Shown piece after piece: positions 32,801-39,456 of a stretch of DNA of 64,000 nucleotides; within the stretch, counting starts at the first letter, position 1; every line of letters starts with the position of its first letter. The notes beneath the pieces are model-generated. The model was not told where the DNA came from. It made no database searches and saw nothing but the letters and a program-made list of their open reading frames with translations. Origin of the DNA: Gordonia sediminis. Its GTDB lineage: Bacteria; Actinomycetota; Actinomycetes; Mycobacteriales; Mycobacteriaceae. Location: the NCBI GenBank assembly GCA_004193205.1, contig RZUM01000009.1, forward strand, positions 124,001-188,000. Direction: 5' to 3'. A program made the position numbers and the translations under genes.

Positions 32801-34865
32801 CCGGGTCGCGGTGGCCGTCGGGCCGGGCGATGACCATCCGCGCGCCCTCCGCCAACGGCCACAGCAGTTCCCAGACCGAGACGTCGAAGGTGAAGGGCGT
32901 TTTGTAGAGCACCCGATCCTCGGGGGTCAACGGGTAGTTGCCCTGCATCCAGGCGAGCCGGTTGATGACTGCGGAGTGCGACACCGCGACGCCCTTGGGT
33001 GTGCCGGTCGAACCGGAGGTGAACAGCACGTAGGCGAGTTCGCCGCCGCCGCCCACTGCGGTCGTCGATGTCGGCGCGTCGAGCGGGATGTCCCCGGCGA
33101 GGGCCGCGGAGAATCCGACCGACCCCAGCAGCGCGTCGTCGATGACGGTGCGTGCGGCCACGGTCTGCGAGATCAGCGTGCGCCGTTCGTCGGGCTGGGA
33201 CGGGTCGACGGGGACGTAGGCGGCGCCGATCGTCATGACCGCATAGAGCGCGGCGACCTGTGCGACGCCGCGGTCGAGCGCCACGACGACCCGATCGCCG
33301 CGGCCCGCGCCGACGGACTGCAGGTGTGCCACAAGCAGGCCGCGCAGCCGATCGAACTCGGCGTAGGTCCATTCGCGATTTTCGAACTCGACCGCGACGC
33401 GATCGGGGTGCTCGCGGACGTTGCGTTCGAACGGCGTGAGGAGATGGGTGACCGACTCCGGCAGGGTCAGTTCGGGTCCGTGTCCGAGCTCGAGGATCTC
33501 GCTTCGCTCGCCGGGCAGCAGCAGGTCGACGTCGCCCACGCGGGTGTCGAGGTCGTCGAAGAGGCGACCGAGGAAGGTGAGGAAGCGACGCACGTGCCCG
33601 CGCAGCTCGTCGGCGGTGTAGAGGTTCGGATTGCCGTGCAGGTCGACGACGAGACGCGCGCCCGGGCTGGCCTGATAGATGTTGAGCCGCAGGTCCTCGA
33701 GGATTCCCGAGCTCAGGATCTGATACTCGACCTTGGCCCCGACCATCTCGATCGGCTTGTCGAAGAACATGAGGTTGACGATGGGTCCGAACGACGCGGT
33801 GGCCGCGTCCTGCAGTCCGGCATCGATGCGGATGTCCTCGAAGCGGTAGCGCTGGTGGCGCAGCGCACCGGTGAGTTCGAGCTGGATCTGGCCGATGAGC
33901 TCGCGCATCGAGACCCGCGACACGTCGCGGGCGCGCACCGGCAGCATGTTGGAGAGCATGCCGGCGGCCTGCTTGATCTTGGCCGTCGCCCGGCCCGTCA
34001 CCGGAAGGCTGAGCACGACGTCGTCGGTGCCGGCCATCCGCGCGAGGAATGCGGAGAACGCCGCGGTCAGCAGCACGGCCGCCGAGGAGGTGAGTTCCCC
34101 GGCGGTCCGCTCGAGCGCGGACTGCAGCTCGGCGCTCACCTCGGCGCCCGCGACGAGATTGCGCGGGGACAACGGCGCCGACGCGGATTGCTGCGCCAGC
34201 GTGACCCGCTCGGGCAGGTCGCGGACCCGCTCGACCCAGTACTCACGATCGGCCTGGCGTCGCGTGCCCTCGATGTACTTCTTGTCGTCGGCGACGAGTT
34301 CGGCCAGACGCGCCCACGGCTTCGGTACGTAGTCCGTCCCGTTGATCGCGGCGTTGTACTTGTTGATCACCTCGAGGACGCCGGTCAGTCCGCCGTATCC
34401 GTCGAGGGCGATGTGGTGGGCGCGCACATACCAGAACGACCGGTCGTCGGCGACGCGGATGAGCGTGGACACCAGCAACTCTCCGGCGTGCAGATCCATC
34501 TGCCCCTGGTAGTCGTTGTTCATCCACTCGAACGCCGCGGCCACCGGATCCGGCCGGTCACGGAGGTCGAGGAACTCGAGGTCGGTGTCGAGGTCGGGGT
34601 CGACGACCTGCATGGGGACGCCGTCGACCTCGATGATGCGGGTGAATGGGGATTCACGCTCACGCCCGCTCTCGACCGCGACCCGGCGAAACGTCTCGCG
34701 GTCGAGCTCCCGGCCGTCGTCGCGGATATCGAGATACTGGGCCACGGTGACCGAATAGTCTGCAGAGAGGTTCTCGGCGAACCACATCCCACGCTGCGCG
34801 GCAGTCAGCTCGAGAGGAACGAGGTCCGCTCCCCCGACATCATGGGTGTTCTCTGATGACCCCAT
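26832..34865 (-). CDS. Nonribosomal peptide synthetase, starter protein (C-A-T-C-A-T-C)
   Basis: About 2677 residues from the ATG at 34865, which follows GGGAGAGAGAGG; an in-frame ATG at 34886 is the alternative. Domain order: C (HHIALDG at about 150-156), A (code DVWHFSLVDK, the same as EntF, serine), T (GGDS), C (HHIAGDG), A (code DAFVIVLIWK, unassigned), T (GGSS), C (HHISADG near 2249), then a short A-like stub (about 2577-2660) and a flexible end. The first C domain resembles the EntF starter type in its opening (PLELTAAQRGMWFAE) and in its FGPIVNLMFFD segment, which suggests that an acyl or aryl starter is joined to serine. No aryl-activating or fatty-acyl ligase gene is in the window. 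The stop overlaps the next synthetase start (GTGA). It is transcribed away from the ABC exporter through a 420-base shared control region. Confidence 0.94.
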   Translation of the reverse strand: MGSSENTHDVGGADLVPLELTAAQRGMWFAENLSADYSVTVAQYLDIRDDGRELDRETFRRVAVESGRERESPFTRIIEVDGVPMQVVDPDLDTDLEFLDLRDRPDPVAAAFEWMNNDYQGQMDLHAGELLVSTLIRVADDRSFWYVRAHHIALDGYGGLTGVLEVINKYNAAINGTDYVPKPWARLAELVADDKKYIEGTRRQADREYWVERVRDLPERVTLAQQSASAPLSPRNLVAGAEVSAELQSALERTAGELTSSAAVLLTAAFSAFLARMAGTDDVVLSLPVTGRATAKIKQAAGMLSNMLPVRARDVSRVSMRELIGQIQLELTGALRHQRYRFEDIRIDAGLQDAATASFGPIVNLMFFDKPIEMVGAKVEYQILSSGILEDLRLNIYQASPGARLVVDLHGNPNLYTADELRGHVRRFLTFLGRLFDDLDTRVGDVDLLLPGERSEILELGHGPELTLPESVTHLLTPFERNVREHPDRVAVEFENREWTYAEFDRLRGLLVAHLQSVGAGRGDRVVVALDRGVAQVAALYAVMTIGAAYVPVDPSQPDERRTLISQTVAARTVIDDALLGSVGFSAALAGDIPLDAPTSTTAVGGGGELAYVLFTSGSTGTPKGVAVSHSAVINRLAWMQGNYPLTPEDRVLYKTPFTFDVSVWELLWPLAEGARMVIARPDGHRDPEYLLELIGSRGVNVLHFVPSMLDVYTEVLENEGHRELLPPTVRRVFTSGEALPRMLADRVLAGSSAELVNLYGPTEAAVDVTEHRVQPGGGPVPIGRPVANTDTYVLDTALQPVPVGVAGELYLAGCQLADGYVGRPDLTSDRFVADPYGPHGTRMYRTGDLVRWSPDGELQYLGRTDFQVKIRGQRIEPGEIEAVLVAMPGVDATAVIPRTDLGSGPVLVAYLRSDDRSVSEASALSWCRRHLPSHMVPSAAVLLDHFPTNSSGKLDRKQLPVPDLKPVVGYEAPRTPVEQALAALVGEMLGVERVGLRDNIFALGGDSLMAARLVSRARLEYDVTVDLTDVFGSVDVGEIAERSRRGGTDGHPPLTRVQPRPDVIPLSPAQTRLWFVNRMDPGAGTYNMPGAVRLGSQVDIPALQSAIGDLVARHETLRTRFGSRGGEPVQEILDAAQAMEFLDLDVGVVEDRIDDTIAAEAARGFDLAHEIPFRARLLRDSSGYVVVMVLHHIAGDGFSLMPLIRDLFVSYMARRDGGEPQIAPLEVQYADFAIWQHNLLGEPDAPTEIAADGLAFWQEELAGMPGFLPLPTDHPRPHVASGNGGYVDATLDAELAAGIRTLAREHNVTPFSVLHTAFAVLLTRWAEVDEVAIGTAVAGRDEPETADLVGMFVNTVVLRTPVGAWDTTTDLLGRAHATRTRAMRQSAIPFERVVEAAAPERSAAHTPLFQVSLTMHPGQATALDHWVESAELLDARVPSAKYDLSVTVTDQVGASGFDVELAYAADLFEHRTVERVAAQLVTILRTMVLAPDRYVGTFDLVEPAVLAELTRQPSAPAIPETLSDLLFNGVAQANPAAVAISGTSTVTWTNLEAGTNQLARELVARGVGPGDVVAICIPRSHLSVIAMIAVAKSGAAFVSIDPAHPAGRLVEILADSGARLGLTSVAVAAKAPAGAEWLVIDDETIELQLAGHSGARLRPNELVRVPRVDDLAYLIYTSGSTGRPKAAALSHRGLAGLVANQRKILRLDQRSKVLHVASPSFDASIFEILMALCTGAELVVSPAGVFGGDELTQLIATHHVTHAVMTPSALGTIEPAAVRSLSRVISVGEACPPELMRRWARAGRSFFNLYGPTEVTIWATAAGPLREGDEVTIGRAIPGVGVLVLDPALRPVPDGVPGELYLSGIQLAQAYHARPDLTATRFVANPFGSGDRMYRTGDRVVRTASGNLRYVGRTDFQLKIRGLRIEPGEVDAAIAKHPLVSEVISLGVPGPGGDDVLVSYARLVDGASAEPKRILEQAAAHLPAYMVPHSLVIVDEFRLTTAGKIDRRSLPAVDFSATAPYRAPSSQMETVVAGIFGQVLGQERVSADADFFDLGGSSLSATKVTSRLAALLDRSVPVKLLFERPTVATLAQALAVGSSGQGAPPLLARSRAELVHVSGMQRGLWLINRADPDSAAYNVAMALRLAGDLDVAALRLATTDLVRRHESLRTTYPMINGEPTQVILPADVVESEITVEVRDAGRSLEDAIAKVTGKGFDIATRPPVRAVLLRVSATEHILVFVVHHISADGASMAPLARDLMTAYAARSTGAEPAWKPLPVQYADFSLWLSERLGVVDADGVTEEERQLGYWDDRLAGAPGLLDLPHDHPRPKTPTFRGDAVDFEIPASVVAALDSVAREHHTTAFMVIHAAFAVLLNRMSGSTDLVIGTPFAGRGEQSLDDVVGMFVNTLALRTHVDPAESFVDLLARVRNEDLADMSHTDVAFDDIVSRTLTKPPTSYNPVYQVMLAFQDVEFPTLQFDRLTVSPVPEELTSAKVDLQLTLFPNDPDRDERGGGMRAQFMYATDLFERSTIDRLAARYVQVLESVAGDPDVTVGDVIIRLADEVLVTAEASPVVEVALADLVTQAAAAEPSAVAVSGPPPLSFGDLAVMMQAMSPTAPDADSALTMAAMTLVPGLALAGPDGFDAFLAELRERANMIVGTGVHATDSIESEGNERT
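26886..27137 (-). other. C-terminal adenylation-like stub of the first synthetase
   Basis: LADLVTQAAAAEPSAVAV ... LSFGDLAVM, then SALTMAAMTLVPG and helical sequence to the end. It has the A1-like opening of an adenylation domain but no AMP-binding core. It lies where the A domain of module 3 would normally follow the C domain; the true A domain is on the next protein, which itself begins with a homologous stub. Confidence 0.65.
27164..28553 (-). other. NRPS module 3, C-domain half on the first synthetase
   Basis: Complete L-acceptor condensation domain (VSGMQRGLWLINR opening, HHISADG, GMFVNTLALRT). It has no A or T domain behind it in the same protein, so it must work in trans with the A-T didomain at the start of the second synthetase. 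Confidence 0.82.
28574..31709 (-). other. NRPS module 2 (C-A-T), substrate unassigned
   Basis: C domain HHIAGDG. The A domain has FDASIFE and NLYGPTEVTIW, giving DAFVIVLIWK by eye. The LIW ending occurs in glycine codes, but the rest does not fit. The T domain reads GGSS instead of the usual GGDS/GGNS, with the attachment serine kept. Confidence 0.8.
31750..34820 (-). other. NRPS module 1 (starter C-A-T), serine
   Basis: EntF-like starter condensation domain with intact HHIALDG, followed by an A domain with FDVSVWE, FVPSM, FTSGEAL and NLYGPTEAAVDV. The ten-residue code DVWHFSLVDK is the EntF serine code. T domain LGGDS. The chain should therefore start as N-acyl or N-aryl serine. Confidence 0.88.
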
Positions 34866-34944
34866 AGCCTCTCTCTCCCAGGTCATCGGCCAACCTGCTC
34901 AAGCATCGATCTGGACAACCGACACGTGGATCGTTGCGAGCTGT

Positions 34945-34977
34945 CTGTTGCGGACAATGGCTTTTCCCACGCAACAG
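34945..34977. promoter_or_regulatory. Inverted repeat near the NRPS transcription start
   Basis: CTGTTGCG (34945-34952) and CGCAACAG (34970-34977) form a perfect 8-bp inverted repeat with a 17-base spacer. It lies about 9 bases downstream of the candidate -10 box for the NRPS transcript. It may be a repressor operator over the start or a leader hairpin. Confidence 0.45.
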
Positions 34978-35022
34978 TGTGCGTCATTATCCACCTTTCA
35001 AAACTTACTTCACCATGATTCG

Positions 35023-35037
35023 ATTGAATGGTTCAAT
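35023..35037. promoter_or_regulatory. Palindrome in the NRPS/exporter control region
   Basis: ATTGAA-TGG-TTCAAT, a perfect 6-3-6 inverted repeat. Relative to the candidate NRPS -10 box it sits upstream of the -35 position, where an activator would bind. It could equally serve the divergent exporter. Confidence 0.4.
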
Positions 35038-35285
35038 GGCGCCGCGACCACCGGAATCCGAGGTAGAGGACTTGCTCACCGTAGAAATTCGGTCCTGTGC
35101 CACCGTTCGTTACGATCTGCGACCAGAGTCATCCGAACGTACGAACACCTCCGCCATATGAGTAATGAATCATCGCCGCCCGACGAGCATAGTTCGAGGG
35201 ATTACCGATGACTTCGGTAGCATCGCCCACACAATCATCCGGCCGTGTGCTCCGGCAAACCGAGGTGGTCCGAGAGGAGTAGTCG

Positions 35286-36809
35286 ATGGCCGAGCCGACC
35301 CGCCCGACCACCTCCTCATCGGGTGACCAGGTCCCGGAGGTCGGCAAGATCAGCGATGTCCTCGACACGGGGGATCTCAACTTCCGGCACATCACCGATA
35401 TTCCCCGATCCGGCCCCGCCACATCACGACCGCGCCACGCCGCGGTACCCGGCGACGAATCGCCGACGGTTCGGTTCTCTGTGACGGGAACCGGCCACAC
35501 GCCCACATCTCTGCCGGCCGAGCCGTCAGACGATGCGACTCCGACGGATGCGACGGCCGACGCCGTCGACACCGCAACCGCCATTGGGAGCACTGTGTCC
35601 ACACCGATCTCCGATACCGACCCATCCGCGACCGACGCGGCGGTCGCCGAGGTCACCACCACCACCGAATCCGCGATCGAGGTCGTCAACCTGCACAAAC
35701 GCTTCGGTGACAACGTCGCCGTGGAATCGGTGAGCTTCTCGGTCGCCAAGGGGTCGATCCTGGCGCTGCTCGGCCCCAACGGGGCGGGCAAGACGACCAC
35801 CGTCAACATGCTCTGCACCCTGCTCAAACCCGACGGCGGCACCGCGCTCGTGGCCGGCCACGACGTGGTGTCCGATGCGGCCGGGGTGCGCCGGTCGATC
35901 ATGCTGACCGGGCAGTTCGCCGCTCTCGACGAGGCGCTCAGTGGCCGGGAGAACCTGATCCTGTTCGGCAGGCTGATGGGTCTGTCGAAGGCTGCGGCAC
36001 GCACGCGCGCGGATGAACTCCTGACGTCCTTCGCCCTGACCGAGGCGGCCGGCCGCAAGGTCGGCGAGTACTCGGGGGGCATGCGGCGGCGCATCGACAT
36101 CGCCTGCGGTCTGGTCACCCAACCCGAGGTGGTGTTCCTCGACGAACCGACCACCGGGCTCGACCCGCGTAGCCGCCAGGAGGTCTGGCGGCTGGTCGAG
36201 TCGCTGCGCGATCAGGGGGTGACCACTCTCCTGACGACGCAGTACCTCGAGGAGGCCGACACACTGTCCGACCACATCGTGGTGATCGACCGGGGACGGG
36301 TCATCGCGTCGGGCACCGCCGATGAACTGAAGACGGCGACCGGCGCGTCGCACTATGTGGTGACCCCCGCCGAACCGGGCGATCGCGACCGCCTCCTCGC
36401 CTGTCTCGGCGAGTTGGTGCCGGCCGACACCGCCGATCGTGGCGACGAGGAACTCGACCACTCCTCGGTGTTGGTGCCGGCGCCGGCGGGCGCCGACACG
36501 CTCGTCGAGATCGTCCAGCGCACCACGGGTGCCGGCATCCGACTGTCCGACGTCGCGCTGCGCCGCCCGAGCCTCGACGAGGTGTTCCTCGCCCTCACCG
36601 ACCCGTCGGGGTCCGCGACCGCCGCGAGCGCGGCAACCGTGGAGTCGGAGGCGCAATCGGAGCCGGGGTCCGTTTCGACGTCGGAGACGGCATCGATGTC
36701 GGCGACGGCATCGGAGTCAGAGTCGGAGCCGGGGTCAGAGACGGAGCCGGGGTCGGAGACGGAGCCGGGGTCAGACGCCGAGCCAGGCGAGCAGGACACC
36801 ACACGATGA
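35286..36809 (+). CDS. DrrA-type ABC transporter ATP-binding protein
   Basis: 507 residues; a usual DrrA-like ATPase is about 300-340. The ABC domain starts near residue 131 (IEVVNLHKRFGD), with Walker A GPNGAGKT at 163-170, signature YSGGMRRR near 262, Walker B VVFLDEPTTGLD near 282-293 and the DrrA-type C-terminal region after that. The first 130 residues are an unusual extension rich in Thr, Ser, Pro and Asp. The last 60 or so are a Ser/Glu/Pro/Gly repeat encoded by an 18-bp tandem repeat. With the two following permeases it forms a drug/peptide exporter. It is divergent to the synthetases, so export of the peptide is the likely job. The start has a GAGAGGAG ribosome binding site. The stop overlaps the first permease (ATGA). 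Confidence 0.9.
   Translation: MAEPTRPTTSSSGDQVPEVGKISDVLDTGDLNFRHITDIPRSGPATSRPRHAAVPGDESPTVRFSVTGTGHTPTSLPAEPSDDATPTDATADAVDTATAIGSTVSTPISDTDPSATDAAVAEVTTTTESAIEVVNLHKRFGDNVAVESVSFSVAKGSILALLGPNGAGKTTTVNMLCTLLKPDGGTALVAGHDVVSDAAGVRRSIMLTGQFAALDEALSGRENLILFGRLMGLSKAAARTRADELLTSFALTEAAGRKVGEYSGGMRRRIDIACGLVTQPEVVFLDEPTTGLDPRSRQEVWRLVESLRDQGVTTLLTTQYLEEADTLSDHIVVIDRGRVIASGTADELKTATGASHYVVTPAEPGDRDRLLACLGELVPADTADRGDEELDHSSVLVPAPAGADTLVEIVQRTTGAGIRLSDVALRRPSLDEVFLALTDPSGSATAASAATVESEAQSEPGSVSTSETASMSATASESESEPGSETEPGSETEPGSDAEPGEQDTTR
36726..36779 (+). repeat. 18-bp tandem repeat in the ATPase C-terminal tail
   Basis: Three 18-base units beginning GAGCCGGGGTC (36726-36743, 36744-36761, 36762-36779). 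The first two differ at one base and the third diverges in its last bases. They encode an EPGSET-like hexapeptide repeat. Copy number is likely to vary by slippage without changing the frame. Confidence 0.8.
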
Positions 36810-37600
36810 CGTCCGGGAGCGTCGTCGTCGGACGGCCGACCACGAGTGCGGTCGCGCAGTGGTGGGCCCTCACCAGCCGCGGACTGCGCGCCATCGTGCG
36901 CAACGGGGAGATCATCTTCGCCTTCGTCGCGCCGGTCCTGCTCGCGATCTGCTTCTATCTGCCGCTGCGGTCGATCATGGACGCGGACCCGACGATGGAC
37001 TACGCATCGTTCCTCATGCCGATCATCTCGCTGCAGTCGGTGAGCTTCGTCGCGTCGTCGGCGGCGATGCGCGCCTCGGTGGACACGACCCGGGGCATCA
37101 ACACCCGATTCCGCACCTTGCCGATGCCCGTGGCGATCCCCACGCTGGCCCGGCTCGGAACCAACACGGCTCTGCTGGTGATCTCGGTGATCTGCGCCGC
37201 CTGCACCAGTCTGGTGATGGGTTGGCGCCCCGAGGGCTCGGCCCTGGAGACCGCGGGTTTGTTCGCGGTCGTGCTGACGGTCGGCATCCTCGTCGCCGTG
37301 CTGGCCGACGCGATCGGGTTGCTCTCCAACAGTCCCGAGGCAACCAGCCAGGCGCTGTCGCTGCCCATCCTGATCCTCGGTCTGCTGTCCACCGGCTTCG
37401 TGCCCGAGGACCAGTTCCCGGAGTGGATTCAGCCGTTCGTCCGCAATCAACCGATCTCACAGTTCGCGAACTCGATGCGCGCGCTCAGCGACGGCACGGT
37501 CACCCTCGAGATCCTGACCCCGACTATCTGGTGGTGTGTCGGGTTCGCGGTCCTCGGGATCGTGCTGACCACGATCGGCATACGACGGGCGGTGCGATGA
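36806..37600 (+). CDS. ABC-2 type permease, DrrB-like (first)
   Basis: 264 residues with about six membrane segments: hydrophobic stretches near residues 40-52, 72-90, 115-135, 150-175, 185-200 and 235-257. The IQPFVRNQPISQFANSMRALSDG segment is typical of ABC-2 exporters of the DrrB group. The ATG overlaps the ATPase stop by four bases, and its own stop overlaps the second permease by four bases. The two permeases should form the membrane channel of the exporter. Confidence 0.88.
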   Translation: MTSGSVVVGRPTTSAVAQWWALTSRGLRAIVRNGEIIFAFVAPVLLAICFYLPLRSIMDADPTMDYASFLMPIISLQSVSFVASSAAMRASVDTTRGINTRFRTLPMPVAIPTLARLGTNTALLVISVICAACTSLVMGWRPEGSALETAGLFAVVLTVGILVAVLADAIGLLSNSPEATSQALSLPILILGLLSTGFVPEDQFPEWIQPFVRNQPISQFANSMRALSDGTVTLEILTPTIWWCVGFAVLGIVLTTIGIRRAVR

Positions 37601-38421
37601 CGACGGCCGGCCTCGACACCGCACCGACCCGCCACCACGCCGAAGGATCCGTTCGCGCCTGGTTCACCGATTCGCTGGTGCTGACGTCGCGTCAGGTATC
37701 GGTCATGATCCGCGACCGGGCGACGTTCGTACAGTTGATCGTCGTCCCGCTGGCGACGCTCCTCATGTTCAAGGTGGTTCTCGGCGACGCCATCGGTGGC
37801 GCCACCGGCCAGGACAGCACCTATTCGACGGTCCCGCTGGTCATCCTGGTCAGCGCTATGTTCGGGTCGGTCGCGGCCGGGATCCGGCTCAACCGGGAGC
37901 GCGGCACCGGTCTGCTCGCGCGGCTGTACGTGCTGCCGATCAACCGCGGCGCCGACCTCACCTCGCGGCTGGCGAGCGAGGTCGTCCGGATCGTGCTGGT
38001 CACCGCGCTGCTGATCGCGGTCGGCTCGACGATCGGATTCGAGATCACCGGCGGTTTCTGGTCGGTGGTCGGGATCTTCGGGGTGGCGCTCATGTTCGGC
38101 GTCGCCTACGCCATGCTGGTGCTGGCCCTGGCGGTCAGCGCTGAGCCGTCGGCGCCGCTCGTGCCGCTGCTGTCGCTGGTGTCGAGCGTGCTGATGTTCT
38201 TCAACTCGGGATTCTCACCGGTGGACGCCTACCCGGGGTGGCTGCAGCCGATCGTGGAGAATCAGCCGATGACCCCGACCATCGAGGTGATGCGGTCGTT
38301 GGCGGCCGGCGGACCGATCGCGCACAACATGGTCGAGGTGACGATCTGGACCGTCCTGATCATCGGGGTCTGCATCTACCCGGCGTTGCGCGGGTATCGC
38401 AAGGCCGCGACCGCCCGCTGA
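37597..38421 (+). CDS. ABC-2 type permease, DrrC-like (second)
   Basis: 274 residues starting at the ATG in the ATGA overlap with the first permease. A cytoplasmic N-terminus of about 40 residues (SLVLTSRQVSVMIRDRATF) is followed by about six membrane helices. The NSGFSPVDAYPGWLQPIVENQPMTPTIEVMRSLAAGG region is the DrrB/C family signature near the end. Only 19 bases separate it from the phosphoribosyltransferase gene, which is probably in the same transcript. Confidence 0.9.
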   Translation: MTTAGLDTAPTRHHAEGSVRAWFTDSLVLTSRQVSVMIRDRATFVQLIVVPLATLLMFKVVLGDAIGGATGQDSTYSTVPLVILVSAMFGSVAAGIRLNRERGTGLLARLYVLPINRGADLTSRLASEVVRIVLVTALLIAVGSTIGFEITGGFWSVVGIFGVALMFGVAYAMLVLALAVSAEPSAPLVPLLSLVSSVLMFFNSGFSPVDAYPGWLQPIVENQPMTPTIEVMRSLAAGGPIAHNMVEVTIWTVLIIGVCIYPALRGYRKAATAR

Positions 38422-38440
38422 ACCTGGCACAGTATCTCCC

Positions 38441-38938
38441 ATGGACAGTCCTGCATCGGACCGGGAGATCCTCACCTGGGAGCTCAACGGAACCGCCTGT
38501 CGTACGCTCTCGCAGATGGTCGCCGACGACGGATTCGTGCCCGACATCATTCTGGGCATCGCCCGCGGCGGGCTCATCCCCGCAGGCGCGATGGCATACG
38601 CGTTGGATTGCAAGCTGCTGATATCGCTGAACGTCGAGTTCTATACCGGCATCGGCGAGACGCTGGCCGAGCCGGTGCTGCTGCCGTCGCTGCTCGAGAG
38701 CAGCGGGCTGACCGACCAGCGTGTGCTGGTGGTCGATGATGTCGCCGATTCCGGCAAGACGCTGAAACTGGTCAACGATTACTGCGAACAGCAGGGCCGC
38801 GTCGCCGAGGTGCGCAACGCGGTGTTGTATCAGAAGCCGTACACGATCACGCGGCCGGACTATTGCTGGCGAACCACCGACAAGTGGATCAATTTTCCGT
38901 GGTCCGCCGAGGGACCCGTGGTCGATCGCCGCGCGTGA
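38441..38938 (+). CDS. Phosphoribosyltransferase family protein
   Basis: 165 residues with the type I phosphoribosyltransferase fold: PDIILGIARGGLIPAG near residues 32-47 and the PRPP-binding loop VLVVDDVADSGKTL near 96-109. The C-terminal WINFPW is seen in xanthine/guanine-type and related bacterial enzymes. The substrate base is uncertain. It is the last gene of the exporter transcript and converges on the small gene ending at 38965. A link to the peptide is not evident. Confidence 0.85.
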   Translation: MDSPASDREILTWELNGTACRTLSQMVADDGFVPDIILGIARGGLIPAGAMAYALDCKLLISLNVEFYTGIGETLAEPVLLPSLLESSGLTDQRVLVVDDVADSGKTLKLVNDYCEQQGRVAEVRNAVLYQKPYTITRPDYCWRTTDKWINFPWSAEGPVVDRRA

Positions 38939-38964
38939 AGCGCGGTCGACCCGGACGCGCGGAT

Positions 38965-39312
38965 TCAGCTGATGGCCCGCAGCTGCGGGCGGCCGTGGCC
39001 TTCGTCGATGTCTCGGGCGAGCCACTCGATGACCTCGCAGACGGTGCCCGCGACGTCCGACGGCTCGTCGAGCGAGCCGATCCGCGGCAGGCAGTGCATG
39101 ATCGCCGCGGTGACCGTCGACCCGATTCCGAGTCCGTTGTGCTCGGCCACCGTGTCGTAGCGGACGAGCGCACCCGCGAGATCCCGGTAGGTGGCGGAGT
39201 CACCACTGCAGCGCACCGCCGTCAGCGTCGGCGTGATCTCGGCGCGGTGAGCGATCGCATCGCGCGTCGCGCGCAGTCGTGTGATCTCCCACGGAGCATT
39301 GGCACCAGCCAT
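38965..39312 (-). CDS. Small protein resembling a truncated adenylation-domain start (copy 2)
   Basis: 115 residues from the ATG at 39312, which has GAAGGTAGG upstream; a longer frame reading back to 39441 lacks homology and is less likely. IAHRAEITPTLTAVR ... TYRDL is the adenylation-like opening. GLGIGSTVTAAIMHCLP and EVIEWLARDID follow, ending LRAIS. It is homologous to copy 1 at 4237-4557 and to the stubs on both synthetases. It lies downstream of mbtH copy 2 on the same strand (144-base gap), mirroring copy 1. No catalytic motif is present; role unknown. Confidence 0.72.
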   Translation of the reverse strand: MAGANAPWEITRLRATRDAIAHRAEITPTLTAVRCSGDSATYRDLAGALVRYDTVAEHNGLGIGSTVTAAIMHCLPRIGSLDEPSDVAGTVCEVIEWLARDIDEGHGRPQLRAIS

Positions 39313-39386
39313 GTCTGAACCTACCTTCGCTCGAGCAACCCGCGACCCGACCTGAATGGTTCTGGGTGTTCCCTCTGTGTAGAAAT

Positions 39387-39414
39387 GATGACAGTTCGGA
39401 AGGCAATTGTCATC
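39387..39414 (-). promoter_or_regulatory. Inverted repeat between mbtH copy 2 and the small gene
   Basis: GATGACAGTT (39387-39396) and AATTGTCATC (39405-39414) form 10-base arms with one mismatch around an 8-base loop. It could be an attenuator or terminator for mbtH, or an operator for the small gene. On the minus strand it is followed by ATTTCTAC, a weak T tract. Confidence 0.4.
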
Positions 39415-39456
39415 GGGGCACGGCAGATTCGCGTGAACCAAACTGGCCGGTACGTG

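Larger units (their letters stand above)
34866..35285. promoter_or_regulatory. Divergent control region between NRPS and ABC exporter
   Basis: 420 bases without a convincing gene. A minus-strand -10 candidate GATAAT is at 34986-34991 with a weak GTGAAG 16 bases upstream. Just downstream of it, in the likely leader, is a perfect 8-bp inverted repeat (34945-34977), and upstream is the palindrome 35023-35037. The ABC gene at 35286 has a strong GAGAGGAG ribosome binding site. No IdeR/DtxR-like iron box was found here. Confidence 0.5.

Noticed and set aside
36439-38421. 660-codon plus-strand frame covering the ABC permeases
   Set aside because: Only its last part, from 37597, is the second permease. 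The upstream part is an Arg-rich shifted reading of the ATPase and the first permease, both of which are intact in their own frames.
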